Assembly: GCF_000612625.1 (NCBI RefSeq)
Contig: NZ_CCAS010000003.1
Coordinates: 1 to 64,000, forward strand
Reading direction: 5' to 3'
From: Neobacillus jeddahensis
Lineage (GTDB): Bacteria; Bacillota; Bacilli; Bacillales; Cytobacillaceae
Length of the DNA stretch: 64,000 nt
Shown: positions 1-8,930 of the stretch, piece by piece
Numbering within the stretch: position 1 is the stretch's first letter
Layout of the letters: every line of letters begins with the position of its first letter
Translations under genes and position numbers: made by a program
Notes under the pieces: generated by a model
What the model was told of the DNA's origin: nothing
The model's database searches: none
The model's input: the letters and a program-made list of their open reading frames with translations, nothing else

Positions 1-71
1 TTGCTGCAAGCGCCTAAAAGAAGTGAAGCTGATAAAATTCCCGCTGCGATTGAATATTTTTTAATTGCCAT
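1..71 (-). CDS. Sugar ABC transporter substrate-binding lipoprotein (N-terminus only)
   Basis: Only the first 23 codons lie in the window; the rest runs off the left edge. The reading begins MAIKKYSIAAGILSASLLLG and continues A-C-S: a Lys-rich start, a hydrophobic core and an LGAC lipobox with Cys at residue 22. This is a lipoprotein signal peptide. An AGGAGGG ribosome binding site precedes the ATG. It follows two sugar permease genes on the same strand, so it is most likely the solute-binding lipoprotein of that ABC importer. The order permease-permease-binding protein is plausible but less common than binding protein first. The ligand cannot be inferred from the fragment. Confidence 0.75.
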   Translation of the reverse strand, partial: MAIKKYSIAAGILSASLLLGACS

Positions 72-113
72 TTGGTTTTCCCTCCTGATTTGTAAAGCTA
101 ATTTTTATATAAG

Positions 114-147
114 TCTCTACTGTCTGTATGTTAAGTGACAGTAGAGA
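114..147. other. Intercistronic stem-loop between permease and lipoprotein genes
   Basis: A perfect 11-bp inverted repeat (TCTCTACTGTC at 114-124, GACAGTAGAGA at 137-147) with a 12-nt loop. On the minus-strand transcript no U-run follows the stem, so it looks like an mRNA-stabilising or processing hairpin. It could raise the level of the downstream binding-protein mRNA relative to the permeases. That role is inferred. Confidence 0.6.
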
Positions 148-164
148 TTTTTCCAAAAGTTACA

Positions 165-992
165 TTATTTGATCGATCCGCTCGTGATGCCTTTGATAAT
201 ATGTTTTTGCATCGAGAAGAAGAAAATTAACAACGGTATGATGCCAAGCACAAGTGCGGCTAACGCTAAATCCCATTGTTTTGTATATTGACCAAAGAAG
301 AAGAAGGTTGCTAATGGAATCGTCCGTAATTCTGGATCTTGAAGGACTAATGATGGTAGCAAGTAGTCATTCCAAATCCACAAACTGTTTAAGATAACGA
401 TGGTGACAGTAATCGGTTTTAGTAGTGGAAAAACAATTCTCCAGAATACCCCGAATCTAGAACAACCATCAATGATCGCTGCCTCTTCTAGTTCGACAGG
501 AATCCCTTTGATAAACCCATGATATAAGAAGATGGTCATTCCTGAGCCAAAGCCTAAGTACATGATGACAAGACCCCAAATACTGTTTAACATCCCAAGA
601 TTACCAGCTGTTTTGATCAGCGGGATCATGATCGATTGAAAGGGAATAATCATCGCTGCCACGAAGGTCATGAAAATAATGTTGCTAATTTTCTTTTTTG
701 TTCGAACCAGCATATAGGCAGCCATCGAACAGAATACAACCAAGACGATATTACTTAAAACGGTAATGATGAGTGAATTTGTGAATACCTTCAGATAATC
801 CAATTTTTCAAACGCATTCACATAGTTGTCGAGCATGAAAACCTTCGGTAGTGCCGAAGTGTTTGAAAGGATCTCGGCAAACGGTTTTAAAGAGTTTGAG
901 ATCAAATAGTAAAATGGTATTAAAAAGACAAGTCCAAGCAGGATGGCGAAGATTTCACCAATAAATGTCTTTCCTGTATACTTGTTTCCCAT
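165..992 (-). CDS. Carbohydrate ABC transporter permease, MalG type
   Basis: A 275-residue integral membrane protein of the MalG/UgpE class with about six membrane segments. The cytoplasmic EAA loop that contacts the ATPase is visible (EEAAIIDGCSRFGVFWRIVF, roughly residues 168-187). It pairs with the MalF-type permease encoded just upstream; the two genes overlap by one base (TAATG), which suggests translational coupling. No ATP-binding gene is present nearby, so the pair probably uses a shared MsmX-like ATPase encoded elsewhere, as is usual for Bacillus sugar importers (family knowledge). The substrate is unknown, but the neighbouring sensor pair and glycoside-processing genes point to an oligosaccharide or glycoside. 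Confidence 0.9.
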   Translation of the reverse strand: MGNKYTGKTFIGEIFAILLGLVFLIPFYYLISNSLKPFAEILSNTSALPKVFMLDNYVNAFEKLDYLKVFTNSLIITVLSNIVLVVFCSMAAYMLVRTKKKISNIIFMTFVAAMIIPFQSIMIPLIKTAGNLGMLNSIWGLVIMYLGFGSGMTIFLYHGFIKGIPVELEEAAIIDGCSRFGVFWRIVFPLLKPITVTIVILNSLWIWNDYLLPSLVLQDPELRTIPLATFFFFGQYTKQWDLALAALVLGIIPLLIFFFSMQKHIIKGITSGSIK

Positions 993-1951
993 TAGGATTC
1001 AACCTCCCTCTTCTTCGAAATTGTTACTTGAAGGACGGTAATCGCTGCAACAACGATGAAGAAAATTAATGCTTTTGCCTCACCAATACCATAGCGGTTA
1101 TTGACGAATGCTTCTGTATAAATATTAAGCGCTAACATTTCAGTGGATTTGAATGGCCCTCCGCCTGTTAACGACAGGTTCGCATCAAAAATCTTAAATG
1201 ATGAAGCAGTAGTTAAGAATAAACAGATGGTAACAGCTGGTGCGACAAGTGGCATGGTAATGTGACGAAGAATTTGCCATCTGTTAGCGCCATCAATTTT
1301 TGCTGCTTCAATTAATTCCTGCGGTACGTTTTGCAAGGCTGCGATGTAAATAATCATAATGTAGCCTGCACCTTGCCAAACACTGACGATCACGATTCCC
1401 CAGAAGGCCGTATTTTGATCGCCAAGCCAGGCTAACTCGAAAAATGGAATCCCTGTTAGCTGACCAAGGGATGCAAAGCCTTTTACAAAAATAAACTGCC
1501 AGATAAATCCTAGTAGTAGTCCACCCACCATGTTAGGCATAAAGAAGATGGTACGGAGAATATTTCTTGTTTTCAACATTTGCGTAACCAGTAAGGCTAA
1601 GCCAAAGCCAATCAGATTGGTCAACAGAATGGATACGACTGTGTATTTTGTTGTAAGTAAAAAGGATGCCTGAAATTGCTTGTCCTCGGTAAATAAGTAT
1701 TTAAAGTTATCTAGTCCAACCCATTTGATATCTCCGGTAATCCCATTCCAGTCGGTAAAGGCGTAATAAACACCTGTGAAGAATGGTATAAGGACGATAA
1801 TAGCAAACGCTAACAAAACAGGACCAACAAAGAGGGTAAATAACCCTGCATCCTTCAGCTTCTTTCTTTTAAAGAAAGGAACGGACGCTTGTTTCGTTTG
1901 GTTAGGAATGACTGTTGGTTCGACGCTTTTTAGTTCACTTTGATTTTTCAC
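992..1951 (-). CDS. Carbohydrate ABC transporter permease, MalF type
   Basis: A MalF/UgpA-type permease of about 319 residues with a basic N-terminal stretch (FFKRKKLKDAG) before the first membrane segment, six predicted membrane helices and the EAA loop EAAKIDGANRWQILRHITMP. The start chosen is the GTG at 1951, because GGGAGGTG sits six bases ahead of it. An in-frame ATG at 1975 has no ribosome binding site. It is the first gene of a minus-strand operon: MalF-type, MalG-type, then binding lipoprotein. A catabolite-control-like 14-bp site lies about 46 bp upstream, and a divergent histidine kinase/response regulator pair is probably its specific regulator. Confidence 0.9.
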   Translation of the reverse strand: MKNQSELKSVEPTVIPNQTKQASVPFFKRKKLKDAGLFTLFVGPVLLAFAIIVLIPFFTGVYYAFTDWNGITGDIKWVGLDNFKYLFTEDKQFQASFLLTTKYTVVSILLTNLIGFGLALLVTQMLKTRNILRTIFFMPNMVGGLLLGFIWQFIFVKGFASLGQLTGIPFFELAWLGDQNTAFWGIVIVSVWQGAGYIMIIYIAALQNVPQELIEAAKIDGANRWQILRHITMPLVAPAVTICLFLTTASSFKIFDANLSLTGGGPFKSTEMLALNIYTEAFVNNRYGIGEAKALIFFIVVAAITVLQVTISKKREVES

Positions 1952-1996
1952 TGACTGCACCTCCCATATCTTCATTTTAGAGATTATTAAAAATTA

Positions 1997-2010
1997 TGAA
2001 ACGGCTTACA
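1997..2010. promoter_or_regulatory. CRE-like operator upstream of the ABC transporter
   Basis: TGTAAGCCGTTTCA on the minus strand matches the Bacillus CcpA site TGWNANCGNTNWCA except for one of the two central CG bases. The same 14-mer with a single change recurs at 9836-9849. Its place 46 bp before the permease start fits glucose repression through CcpA, or another LacI-family regulator. Confidence 0.5.
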
Positions 2011-2162
2011 TTGACCGGTAGGGTGGAAAATATTGAACAGTAGATTGTAGGGGGTAAAAAATTGTCCAATGAAAAATGAAGGAATTGTATGCTAAAATGG
2101 GAGAAATCCACCTCGATGGTTGGACGATCCTAAGGATTGGGAAGGGGGAAGGCTAGTTAGCT

Positions 2163-4007
2163 ATGTCATGCACTAGCCAGATTTATATGCAATGGAGTAT
2201 TCGCACAAAACTAATTGTTACGTTAATGGCTGTCATCATTCTCCCTTTTGGAATTGCCATTACGTTTACTTATTTTCAAACAACAAAAGCACTAAATGAC
2301 CGCTTTGTAGCGACAAGCCATGACCTGATTGTCAAGGGGGAGGAGGAACTAAAAACCTACCTAGATGATGTGGCGGAAATGTCAACCGTACTCTATCGCT
2401 ATACCCCTTTTATGAATGTGATGAGAGACGGGGTAGCACAGAATTTAACTAGTAATCAAGAAGAGGTGCGCAGAGCGTTAGCCTACCTATTAAATTCGCG
2501 GCCAGAAATTGAGCAAATGCTTCTTTATATAGATAAAGGAAAAGACTCCTACACCAATTATCATTCGAGGATCAGCGGCAGGGGGAAATATGAGAGTATC
2601 TTGTCCAATCCCTATTACTCTCGTTTAAGTCGCTCGGATATCTTTTCTGTCATTGAACCACCACATGAAATTTATAGCTACAATAATCAGTCCGTCATCC
2701 CTAATTCCGAGAAGAATCAAGTTCTAAGTTTTCACACTGTGATTCGAGATGTCCCTTTGGAAAATATCTTAGGGTTTATGTCGATTGATATTAATCTTTC
2801 TAAAATTAGTGACCTAGCGGGCCGGTTATATACCGATGGAGTTGAAGACCTTTATATCATGAATGAAAAGGGAGTGGTCATTTACTCCTCCGATCAAGAG
2901 GTCATTGGAAAGGAAAATAAAGAGAAGTGGTACAAGCAAGTGAAGAAGGAGCGGGAGTCAGGGAAAAGTCTTGAATGGGACGACTCACAATTTTCGGGTG
3001 TTATTGTCTATGAGAAATTTACGGATTCGTATAAGGGTTGGTATATTGTCAAAAGAATTCCTTATAATGTTCTCTATCAGAGTGCCCGGCAAACAGCTTT
3101 TATTACAATTTTGATTGGGATCATTACACTTGTGATTGTATTAATAGCCACCTTGTATATTTCGTTTCGACTCACTGCCCCGATCAAGGTATTAATTGCC
3201 AATATGAAAAAAGTAGAAAAGGGTGAATTTGAAGCGGATTTTGATTCACTAGGAAATGATGAGATAGGAATGCTCGGACGCCATTTCAAGCTAATGATTA
3301 GCCGGATAAATGAATTGATTGAGCGTGAATATAAGCTGGAGATTGAAAATAAGTCCTCGCAGTTGCGGGTTCTTCAGTCACAAATCAATCCGCATTTTCT
3401 CTATAATGCTTTTCAATCGATTGGGACTCTGGCACTTAAATTGAAGGCCGTCCCCGTGTATTCGTTATTAACCTCATTATCAAATATTATGAGATACAGC
3501 ATGAATATGAAGGATGATATCGTTCCGCTATCGGCGGAGCTGAAGCATGTCCAATCGTATTTGTTATTACAGAAACAACGATTTTATGAGCAGCTCGAGT
3601 TTGAATTAACGGTTGACAAGGATGTCGAGGGGATTTTGGTTCCGAAGATGATTTTACAGCCTGTTGTAGAAAACTGCTTTAAGCACGGATTTGATCAACA
3701 AATGGAGAAAGCTTATATTCAGATTGAAGCCAGTCTGAAGGATGAGGGTACTTTGTTAATCAGTGTGAAAGATAATGGAATCGGCGTGAAGCAGGAACAG
3801 TTGGAAAAAATGCGCAGCGAATTGTTCCTGGGCCTGTCAAAAGAAGACGGCAGCAGAGAATCGATCGGCTTAAAAAATATATACGATCGCTTGCAGATTT
3901 ATTATAGTAATCAGGCGAAAATGTCGATCTACAGTGAAGAGAAAGGTGGCTTCACAGTGACGATTGAGATGCCAAAAGCGATGCCGAAAGAGGTGGATCA
4001 TTCATGA
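2163..4007 (+). CDS. Sensor histidine kinase, YesM/LytS-like
   Basis: A 614-residue membrane sensor kinase. Membrane segments near residues 18-36 and 310-332 flank an extracellular Cache-like sensing domain of about 270 residues. A HAMP linker follows (about 335-387). The His_kinase motif QINPHFLYNAF has its phosphoacceptor His at 411, and the ATPase domain shows the N box (ENCFKHGF, about 503) and DNGIGV (about 538). This is the YesM class, which usually senses a sugar or a sugar-loaded binding protein. Its stop overlaps the response regulator start by four bases (ATGA). It is divergent from a sugar ABC importer, the typical target of such pairs. The start has only a distant GGGGGAAGG site, so it may lie slightly downstream. 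Confidence 0.9.
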   Translation: MSCTSQIYMQWSIRTKLIVTLMAVIILPFGIAITFTYFQTTKALNDRFVATSHDLIVKGEEELKTYLDDVAEMSTVLYRYTPFMNVMRDGVAQNLTSNQEEVRRALAYLLNSRPEIEQMLLYIDKGKDSYTNYHSRISGRGKYESILSNPYYSRLSRSDIFSVIEPPHEIYSYNNQSVIPNSEKNQVLSFHTVIRDVPLENILGFMSIDINLSKISDLAGRLYTDGVEDLYIMNEKGVVIYSSDQEVIGKENKEKWYKQVKKERESGKSLEWDDSQFSGVIVYEKFTDSYKGWYIVKRIPYNVLYQSARQTAFITILIGIITLVIVLIATLYISFRLTAPIKVLIANMKKVEKGEFEADFDSLGNDEIGMLGRHFKLMISRINELIEREYKLEIENKSSQLRVLQSQINPHFLYNAFQSIGTLALKLKAVPVYSLLTSLSNIMRYSMNMKDDIVPLSAELKHVQSYLLLQKQRFYEQLEFELTVDKDVEGILVPKMILQPVVENCFKHGFDQQMEKAYIQIEASLKDEGTLLISVKDNGIGVKQEQLEKMRSELFLGLSKEDGSRESIGLKNIYDRLQIYYSNQAKMSIYSEEKGGFTVTIEMPKAMPKEVDHS

Positions 4008-5587
4008 AAGTCTTAATTGTTGATGATGAAAAACACGTACGTGAAGGAATTAGGCTACTAGGTGCTTGGGAGGAACATGGCATTGACGAGATTTTTGAAG
4101 CAGCTAATGGAGAAGAAGCGATCGCGCTTATTCAAACCATTCGTCCAGAGATCATTTTCTCCGATATGAAAATGCCCAAAATGGATGGCACCCAACTGCT
4201 TGAATGGATTAAAGAGCATCAGCCGAACAGTAAGACCATTGTTGTCACTGGTTATGATGATTATCACTATATGCGAAAGGCGATTCATTTTGGAAGCTCT
4301 GACTATCTGTTAAAACCAGTGGATCCTGAGATTCTAAATCATACGTTAGAAAAGGCAGTCAAGGAATGGAAGAGGGAAGAGGCGGAACGAGAAAGCAAAG
4401 AAAGTACGATAATCTTACTAAATGAAATGAAGCCTATTTATCGCGATCGCAAGCTCACCCAGCTTTTAAATAGCGAAAATAGGAATGAAAATTTGTTCAG
4501 TGAATTCGGCTTAAACGGTTCGCAAAATTATCTAGTTGCCTTAGTACGGATTGATGGAACGACGGTTAAGGCGTTTCAAGGGGATCGTGATCTTGCCTAC
4601 TTTACCGTCCTAAACGTGATAAATGAAACCGTTATTGAACATGATTGCGGGATTGGCTTTCGTTACTTATCCCATAAGGGTGAGATTGTTATCATCTTTT
4701 GGGAGTTGTTTGAGCAAGTTGACAAGCTTTTAGATAATATATATAGGTCGTTAAAGAGTGCCATGGATATCTCTTGTCCAATTGCGATTGGGACGATGGT
4801 CCAGCCAAACGAAAAATTACTTGATTCATATCATCATGCTAAACAGGTTTTATTCAATAGTAATATCTTAGATCAGCATGAGTCGAGGGTTTATCGGCAT
4901 GAACAATTACAAACCATCCCGTTCCTCAATCTGATGTCATATTCATCAAGTTTTGAGCTGGCTTTACAAGCTGGTAAAATAGGTGATGACGTAATCGATC
5001 AAATCAGCCACGATCTTACCGAAAACGGCTATTTAACACTAAATCATTTACTTTACTTTGAAAATGAGTATTTGGTAATCAGCCACAAGTGGTATAAAAC
5101 TTATAAATTGCCGTTTAAGGCATCCGATCATCTTGAGGAACGCATTGCGTTATTTTTCGACCATAACGGAACCTTTCAGCTTGAGGCCTACAAGGAAAGA
5201 AAGAAACGTGAAATTGCTGTCTTCTTGAAGAAAGTGAAAAGAACTACCCAGCAAAAAAATAGTAATATTATTTATGATATTGAAAAGTATCTGCAGGCCC
5301 ATTTCGATCGAGAGGTTAAGCTACAGGAGATTTCTGAGCATTTTTATATCAGCAGAGAGTATATCTCGCGGAAATTCAAGCAGGAGTTTAATGTCAATAT
5401 CACTGATTATATGGTGAAGATTCGGATGGAGCGCGCTAAATCATTACTAAAAAATAGCCAATTAAAAATCTATGAAATTGCCGGCATGATCGGTTACCAG
5501 GATGATAAATATTTCCGGAAAGTGTTTAAAAAGGTGGAAGGCATAACGCCAAATGAGTATCGGGAATTACATACGTTTCAGAAATGA
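4004..5587 (+). CDS. Response regulator with AraC-type output, YesN-like
   Basis: A 527-residue response regulator. The receiver domain occupies residues 1-120, with acidic Asp7/Asp8, phosphoacceptor Asp54 (IIFSDMKMPKMDG) and Lys104 (LLKPVD). A long middle region of the YesN type follows. Two AraC-type helix-turn-helix motifs lie at about 426-525 and end in the family signature (GYQDDKYFRKVFKKVEGITP). It is translationally coupled to the kinase gene and is expected to activate the divergent sugar ABC operon. Other targets, such as the downstream dehydrogenase genes, are possible but not shown by the sequence. Confidence 0.92.
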   Translation: MKVLIVDDEKHVREGIRLLGAWEEHGIDEIFEAANGEEAIALIQTIRPEIIFSDMKMPKMDGTQLLEWIKEHQPNSKTIVVTGYDDYHYMRKAIHFGSSDYLLKPVDPEILNHTLEKAVKEWKREEAERESKESTIILLNEMKPIYRDRKLTQLLNSENRNENLFSEFGLNGSQNYLVALVRIDGTTVKAFQGDRDLAYFTVLNVINETVIEHDCGIGFRYLSHKGEIVIIFWELFEQVDKLLDNIYRSLKSAMDISCPIAIGTMVQPNEKLLDSYHHAKQVLFNSNILDQHESRVYRHEQLQTIPFLNLMSYSSSFELALQAGKIGDDVIDQISHDLTENGYLTLNHLLYFENEYLVISHKWYKTYKLPFKASDHLEERIALFFDHNGTFQLEAYKERKKREIAVFLKKVKRTTQQKNSNIIYDIEKYLQAHFDREVKLQEISEHFYISREYISRKFKQEFNVNITDYMVKIRMERAKSLLKNSQLKIYEIAGMIGYQDDKYFRKVFKKVEGITPNEYRELHTFQK

Positions 5588-5608
5588 GCTGTCATAAATA
5601 ATAATAAA

Positions 5609-5653
5609 CAGGGGGTAAATATAACTAGTAAATTTAGTTATGTTTACTCCCTG
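5609..5653 (+). terminator. Stem-loop downstream of the response regulator gene
   Basis: An imperfect inverted repeat, CAGGGGGTAAATATAACT against AGTTATGTTTACTCCCTG, around an A/T-rich loop. There is no U-run, so alone it would be a weak terminator. It is followed immediately by a second hairpin. Confidence 0.45.
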
Positions 5654-5671
5654 TATGGGAATGGAATTTAT

Positions 5672-5724
5672 AAAGAGAATTTAAGCATTCGTCGCTTTTA
5701 CGGCACTGAATGCTTTTTCTCTTT
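5672..5724 (+). terminator. Terminator of the two-component operon
   Basis: AAAGAGAA and AAGCATTC pair with GAATGC and TTTTTCTCTTT across a short loop, giving a long hairpin with a T-rich 3' side. It closes the kinase/regulator transcript before the next promoter region. Confidence 0.6.
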
Positions 5725-5748
5725 AGTAGGGGTTTAGGGTCCGACATA

Positions 5749-5761
5749 TGTAAGCGTTACA
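5749..5761. promoter_or_regulatory. Perfect 13-bp palindrome upstream of the first dehydrogenase gene
   Basis: TGTAAGCGTTACA is a perfect palindrome (TGTAA, GCG, TTACA). It looks like a LacI-family half-site pair and resembles the CcpA site with one base missing. It lies about 150 bp before the Gfo/Idh/MocA gene and just upstream of the shared promoter element at 5770-5830. Confidence 0.45.
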
Positions 5762-5769
5762 AAAATAGC

Positions 5770-5830
5770 AAAATAGTATATGTTTTCATTAGATGGTCTA
5801 TGTTTTATCAACAATATACGTTATAAGATA
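5770..5830 (+). promoter_or_regulatory. Promoter element A, shared with 8931-8991 (candidate AraC operator)
   Basis: These 61 bases align without a gap to 8931-8991 at roughly 70% identity. Inside, ATGTTTTCAT (5780) and ATGTTTTATC (5800) form a direct repeat spaced 20 bp. The proximal copy overlaps where the -35 would be for a TATAAG -10 box near 5822. That layout is typical of an AraC-family activator contacting RNA polymerase. The AraC-type gene at 8133-8906 is the obvious candidate to bind it. The match is seen directly; the binding is inferred. Confidence 0.6.
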
Positions 5831-5906
5831 AGTTTATGGATTTTAAGCGACTTCTTATCAAAGATACTAAGAAATAGGTATGAAAATAGGATGGGAGGAA
5901 TAGAAC

Positions 5907-6992
5907 ATGGAAAAAAAATTACGTGTTGGCATCATTGGATGCGGAGGAATTGCGAAGGGAAAGCATTTGCCAAGTTTGGCTAAGCTTTCACAGGTAGAGA
6001 TGGTGGCTTTCTGTGATATCGAAGAGGAGCGTGCCGTTGAGGCTGCTACTAATTATGGAACTGAGGCTGCTGCAGTTTATGTGGATTATCAACAACTATT
6101 AAAGGACAAGACAATTGATGTCATCCATGTATGTACTCCGAATGATTCTCATGCTGATATTACAGTTGCCGCATTGGAAGCAGATAAGCATGTAATGTGC
6201 GAGAAACCGATGGCCAAAACAGCTGCAGATGCCAGAAGAATGGTGGAAGCAGCATCGAGGACAGGAAAGAAATTAACAATTGGTTATCAAAACCGTTTTC
6301 GTACGGATAGTCAGTACTTGCAAAGGGTATGTGAACGCGGAGATCTAGGGGATATTTATTTTGCCAAGGCCCATGCGATTCGACGACGGGCTGTTCCTAC
6401 TTGGGGAGTATTCCTTGATGAAGAGAAGCAAGGTGGAGGCCCGCTAATTGATATTGGAACGCATGCACTCGATTTAACCCTTTGGATGATGAATAACTAT
6501 AAACCTAAAGCTGTATTAGGAAGTACGTTTCATAAGCTTGGGCAAAAGAAGGATGCCGCAAATGCTTGGGGACCTTGGGATCCAGAGAAATTTAAGGTGG
6601 AGGATTCAGCCTTCGGTTATATTACGATGGAAAATGGTGCCACAATTATGCTTGAATCCAGTTGGGCCATCAATATGCTGCAAACAGGAGAAGCCAAATG
6701 TACACTAGCAGGAACAGAAGGCGGTGCTGACATGTTGGACGGCCTGCGCATTAATGGAGAGGATTTCAGCAAGTTGTACACAAATCACATCAATTTGGAT
6801 GCAAAAGGTGTTGACTTTTATGACGGAGAAACGGAAGGTGCAGCCGAATTAGAAGCAAGATTGTGGATTGAAAGTATCATAAATGGTACCGAACCGGTCG
6901 TTAAACCCGAGGAAGCCCTAGTTGTTACAGAAATACTGGAAGCCATTTATAAATCAGCGCAAACAGGGGAAGCGGTTTATTTTAATAAGTAA
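5907..6992 (+). CDS. Gfo/Idh/MocA family NAD(P)-dependent sugar dehydrogenase (1)
   Basis: A 361-residue oxidoreductase. The N-terminal Rossmann fold begins VGIIGCGGIAKGKHLP (residues 6-21). The catalytic-lysine motif CEKPMAK lies near residue 99, and the C-terminal substrate domain has GGGPLIDIGTHALDL (about 180-194), whose Asp and His belong to the family active site. Such enzymes oxidise a sugar, sugar glycoside or cyclitol hydroxyl to a ketone. GGGAGG precedes the ATG. It is first in a co-directional pair with a second dehydrogenase and lies directly behind shared promoter element A. With two isomerases and a ThuA protein nearby, oxidation of a glycoside or inositol-like compound is likely; the substrate is not determinable. 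Confidence 0.9.
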   Translation: MEKKLRVGIIGCGGIAKGKHLPSLAKLSQVEMVAFCDIEEERAVEAATNYGTEAAAVYVDYQQLLKDKTIDVIHVCTPNDSHADITVAALEADKHVMCEKPMAKTAADARRMVEAASRTGKKLTIGYQNRFRTDSQYLQRVCERGDLGDIYFAKAHAIRRRAVPTWGVFLDEEKQGGGPLIDIGTHALDLTLWMMNNYKPKAVLGSTFHKLGQKKDAANAWGPWDPEKFKVEDSAFGYITMENGATIMLESSWAINMLQTGEAKCTLAGTEGGADMLDGLRINGEDFSKLYTNHINLDAKGVDFYDGETEGAAELEARLWIESIINGTEPVVKPEEALVVTEILEAIYKSAQTGEAVYFNK

Positions 6993-7010
6993 AAAAGGGG
7001 GAGAAATAAT

Positions 7011-8087
7011 ATGGCAAGTCGAAACTATCAATTAGTGATTGTTGGGTATGGCGGAATGGGGAGCTATCATGGCAAGCTGCTAAAAGAAAATCAAAGCATA
7101 AATGTAGCTGGAACCTATGATATTTTAGCAGAGAGAAAGACAGCCTCTATAGCTGATGGATACAAAGCGTATGAGAGTTTAGAAGATGTGTTATCAGATG
7201 ATACGGTTGATTTTGTTCTTATTGCGACTCCTAATGATGTCCATAAAGAAATTGCAATCGCAGCTTTAAAGGCAGGAAAACATGTCATTTGCGAAAAGCC
7301 GGTTACGATCTATAGTGATGAGCTAGTCGAGATAATGGAGACGGCCAAAATCAATGACCGTGCCTTTATTGTCCATCAAAACCGCAGATGGGATGAAGAC
7401 TTCCTAACGATGAAAAAGGTTTATGATGAACAATCAATTGGAGATGTTTTCCATATTGAGTCACGAGTACAAGGGGCCAATGGAATTCCTGGAGATTGGC
7501 GCCACCTGAAAGAATATGGCGGCGGAATGTTGCTGGACTGGGGCGTCCATTTATTAGATCAGCTATTATTTATGGTTGATAGCAAGATTACGAGTGTTTA
7601 TGCTAACCTGAGTTATATTTTAGGGGACGAGGTAGATGATGGATTTCAGGTGTCAATCACATTTGAAAACGGAATTACTAGTTTAGTGGAAGTTGGAACA
7701 ACCAATTTCATTCAACTGCCGCGTTGGTATGTAAAAGGAACAAAAGGGACAGCAGTCATTTATGATTGGGATATTAATGGAAAAATCGTGACGCAGAATT
7801 TTGGCGAAGTAGAAGCACCAAAACCAATTAAAGCGGGCCAAGGATTAACGAAAACAATGGCTCCTCCTTCTGAGAAAGCTGTGAGTACATCGGAGCTGCC
7901 TAAAGTAGAAAAAACAATGGAAAGCTTCTATGAGAATGTCGTTTCAGTGGTGGAAGGCAGTGCTGAACCAATCGTTAAAAACGAGGAAGTTTTACGCGTC
8001 CTCCAATTAATGGAAACGATATTTAAATCTGCTGAAACAAATGAAGTCATCAAGGACTTTGAGCTTGCACCAATAACAACAATTTAA
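7011..8087 (+). CDS. Gfo/Idh/MocA family NAD(P)-dependent sugar dehydrogenase (2)
   Basis: A 358-residue paralogue of the preceding enzyme, 18 bases downstream and preceded by AGGGGGAG. The Rossmann motif VGYGGMGSYHGK, the CEKPVT catalytic motif (near residue 95) and GGGMLLDWGVHLLD (about 176-189) are intact. The two proteins are clearly diverged, so they probably act on different substrates or different steps, for example oxidising one sugar and reducing an epimerised product. Transcription ends at a strong hairpin just after the stop. The exact substrate is unknown. Confidence 0.9.
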   Translation: MASRNYQLVIVGYGGMGSYHGKLLKENQSINVAGTYDILAERKTASIADGYKAYESLEDVLSDDTVDFVLIATPNDVHKEIAIAALKAGKHVICEKPVTIYSDELVEIMETAKINDRAFIVHQNRRWDEDFLTMKKVYDEQSIGDVFHIESRVQGANGIPGDWRHLKEYGGGMLLDWGVHLLDQLLFMVDSKITSVYANLSYILGDEVDDGFQVSITFENGITSLVEVGTTNFIQLPRWYVKGTKGTAVIYDWDINGKIVTQNFGEVEAPKPIKAGQGLTKTMAPPSEKAVSTSELPKVEKTMESFYENVVSVVEGSAEPIVKNEEVLRVLQLMETIFKSAETNEVIKDFELAPITTI

Positions 8088-8090
8088 AAT

Positions 8091-8130
8091 GTTAAAAAGC
8101 TAGAATAGCTCAGCTATCTAGCTTTTTAAC
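8091..8130. terminator. Bidirectional terminator between convergent genes
   Basis: GTTAAAAAGCTAG (8091-8103) pairs perfectly with CTAGCTTTTTAAC (8118-8130). It has A- and T-runs on both flanks and lies between a plus-strand dehydrogenase gene and the minus-strand AraC regulator gene, so it can serve both. Confidence 0.85.
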
Positions 8131-8132
8131 CA

Positions 8133-8906
8133 TTATTCAAGACGACGATACATACCAGGAGCAACGCCATATTTCTTTTTAAAAACACGATGAAAATAGG
8201 GATAGGTGCCAAAGCCGCAGTCTTCAGCAATTTGTTCGAGTGTATGAGTAGTGTACTTCATCCGTTCAAGGGCAGCGGATATGCGGATTTCTTGCGTGTA
8301 TTCCATGATGGTTTTCCCAACACTGCTTTTAAAAAGATGAACGGATCGGGAGACACTTAGTCCTGCATGACGTGCCACATCCTCCACTTTAAACTGGGTT
8401 GTCGCATGCTCCTCGATATATCGCATCATTCGTGTGACTGGATATGGATAATGGTAGGAGGGGACTGTTTCACCAACAGTACGTTCAAGCGTTAAACAAA
8501 GGGCGCGGACTAGATAGTCGGCAAGTTCCTCATTCTGACTTGAACCAGGACGTCTTTTTTCAATAATAATCTGACGCCATAAGAGCAGCAGTTTTTCATC
8601 TAATTCAATACGGGAAACGGGAGGCTTGTTGGCACGATTCCACCATTCGTCGAGCCACTCGCCCTCGCATCCGATGTGATAGTCTCCGCTGATTTGCCCT
8701 TCATTGACTAAAAGTTCATAATGATCGCCTGGTTTAATTAGGAGGAGGTCGCCTTTCTCAAGTTCTAGTTTTGTTCCTTTTACGACTACTTCGCATATCC
8801 CTTCTGTTTGCAGTCGAAAAAGATAGGACGGGTATCCGGCTTTATGTTGGGAATGATATCCCTTTGTATGATAGGAATAGCCGCAAAAAAGTATGTTGGT
8901 GGTCAT
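8133..8906 (-). CDS. AraC family transcriptional regulator
   Basis: A 257-residue regulator. The N-terminal half is cupin-like with the typical pattern (KLELEKGDLLLIKPGDHYEL, about residues 47-66), which would bind a sugar effector. The C-terminal half carries two AraC helix-turn-helix motifs (about 155-255) ending GFGTYPYFHRVFKKKYGVAP. An AAGGGG site precedes the ATG. It is divergent from the isomerase gene at 9033, and the intergenic segment contains the repeat element also found before the dehydrogenase gene at 5907. It is therefore probably the local activator of both promoters. This assignment is by position and site duplication, not by proof. Confidence 0.88.
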   Translation of the reverse strand: MTTNILFCGYSYHTKGYHSQHKAGYPSYLFRLQTEGICEVVVKGTKLELEKGDLLLIKPGDHYELLVNEGQISGDYHIGCEGEWLDEWWNRANKPPVSRIELDEKLLLLWRQIIIEKRRPGSSQNEELADYLVRALCLTLERTVGETVPSYHYPYPVTRMMRYIEEHATTQFKVEDVARHAGLSVSRSVHLFKSSVGKTIMEYTQEIRISAALERMKYTTHTLEQIAEDCGFGTYPYFHRVFKKKYGVAPGMYRRLE

Positions 8907-8930
8907 AATTTCCCCTTCAAAAAAGATAGC

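Noticed and set aside
5780-5983. Open frame of 67 codons before the first dehydrogenase gene
   Set aside because: It covers the promoter element and runs out of frame into the dehydrogenase start; it has no ribosome site and no protein-like composition.
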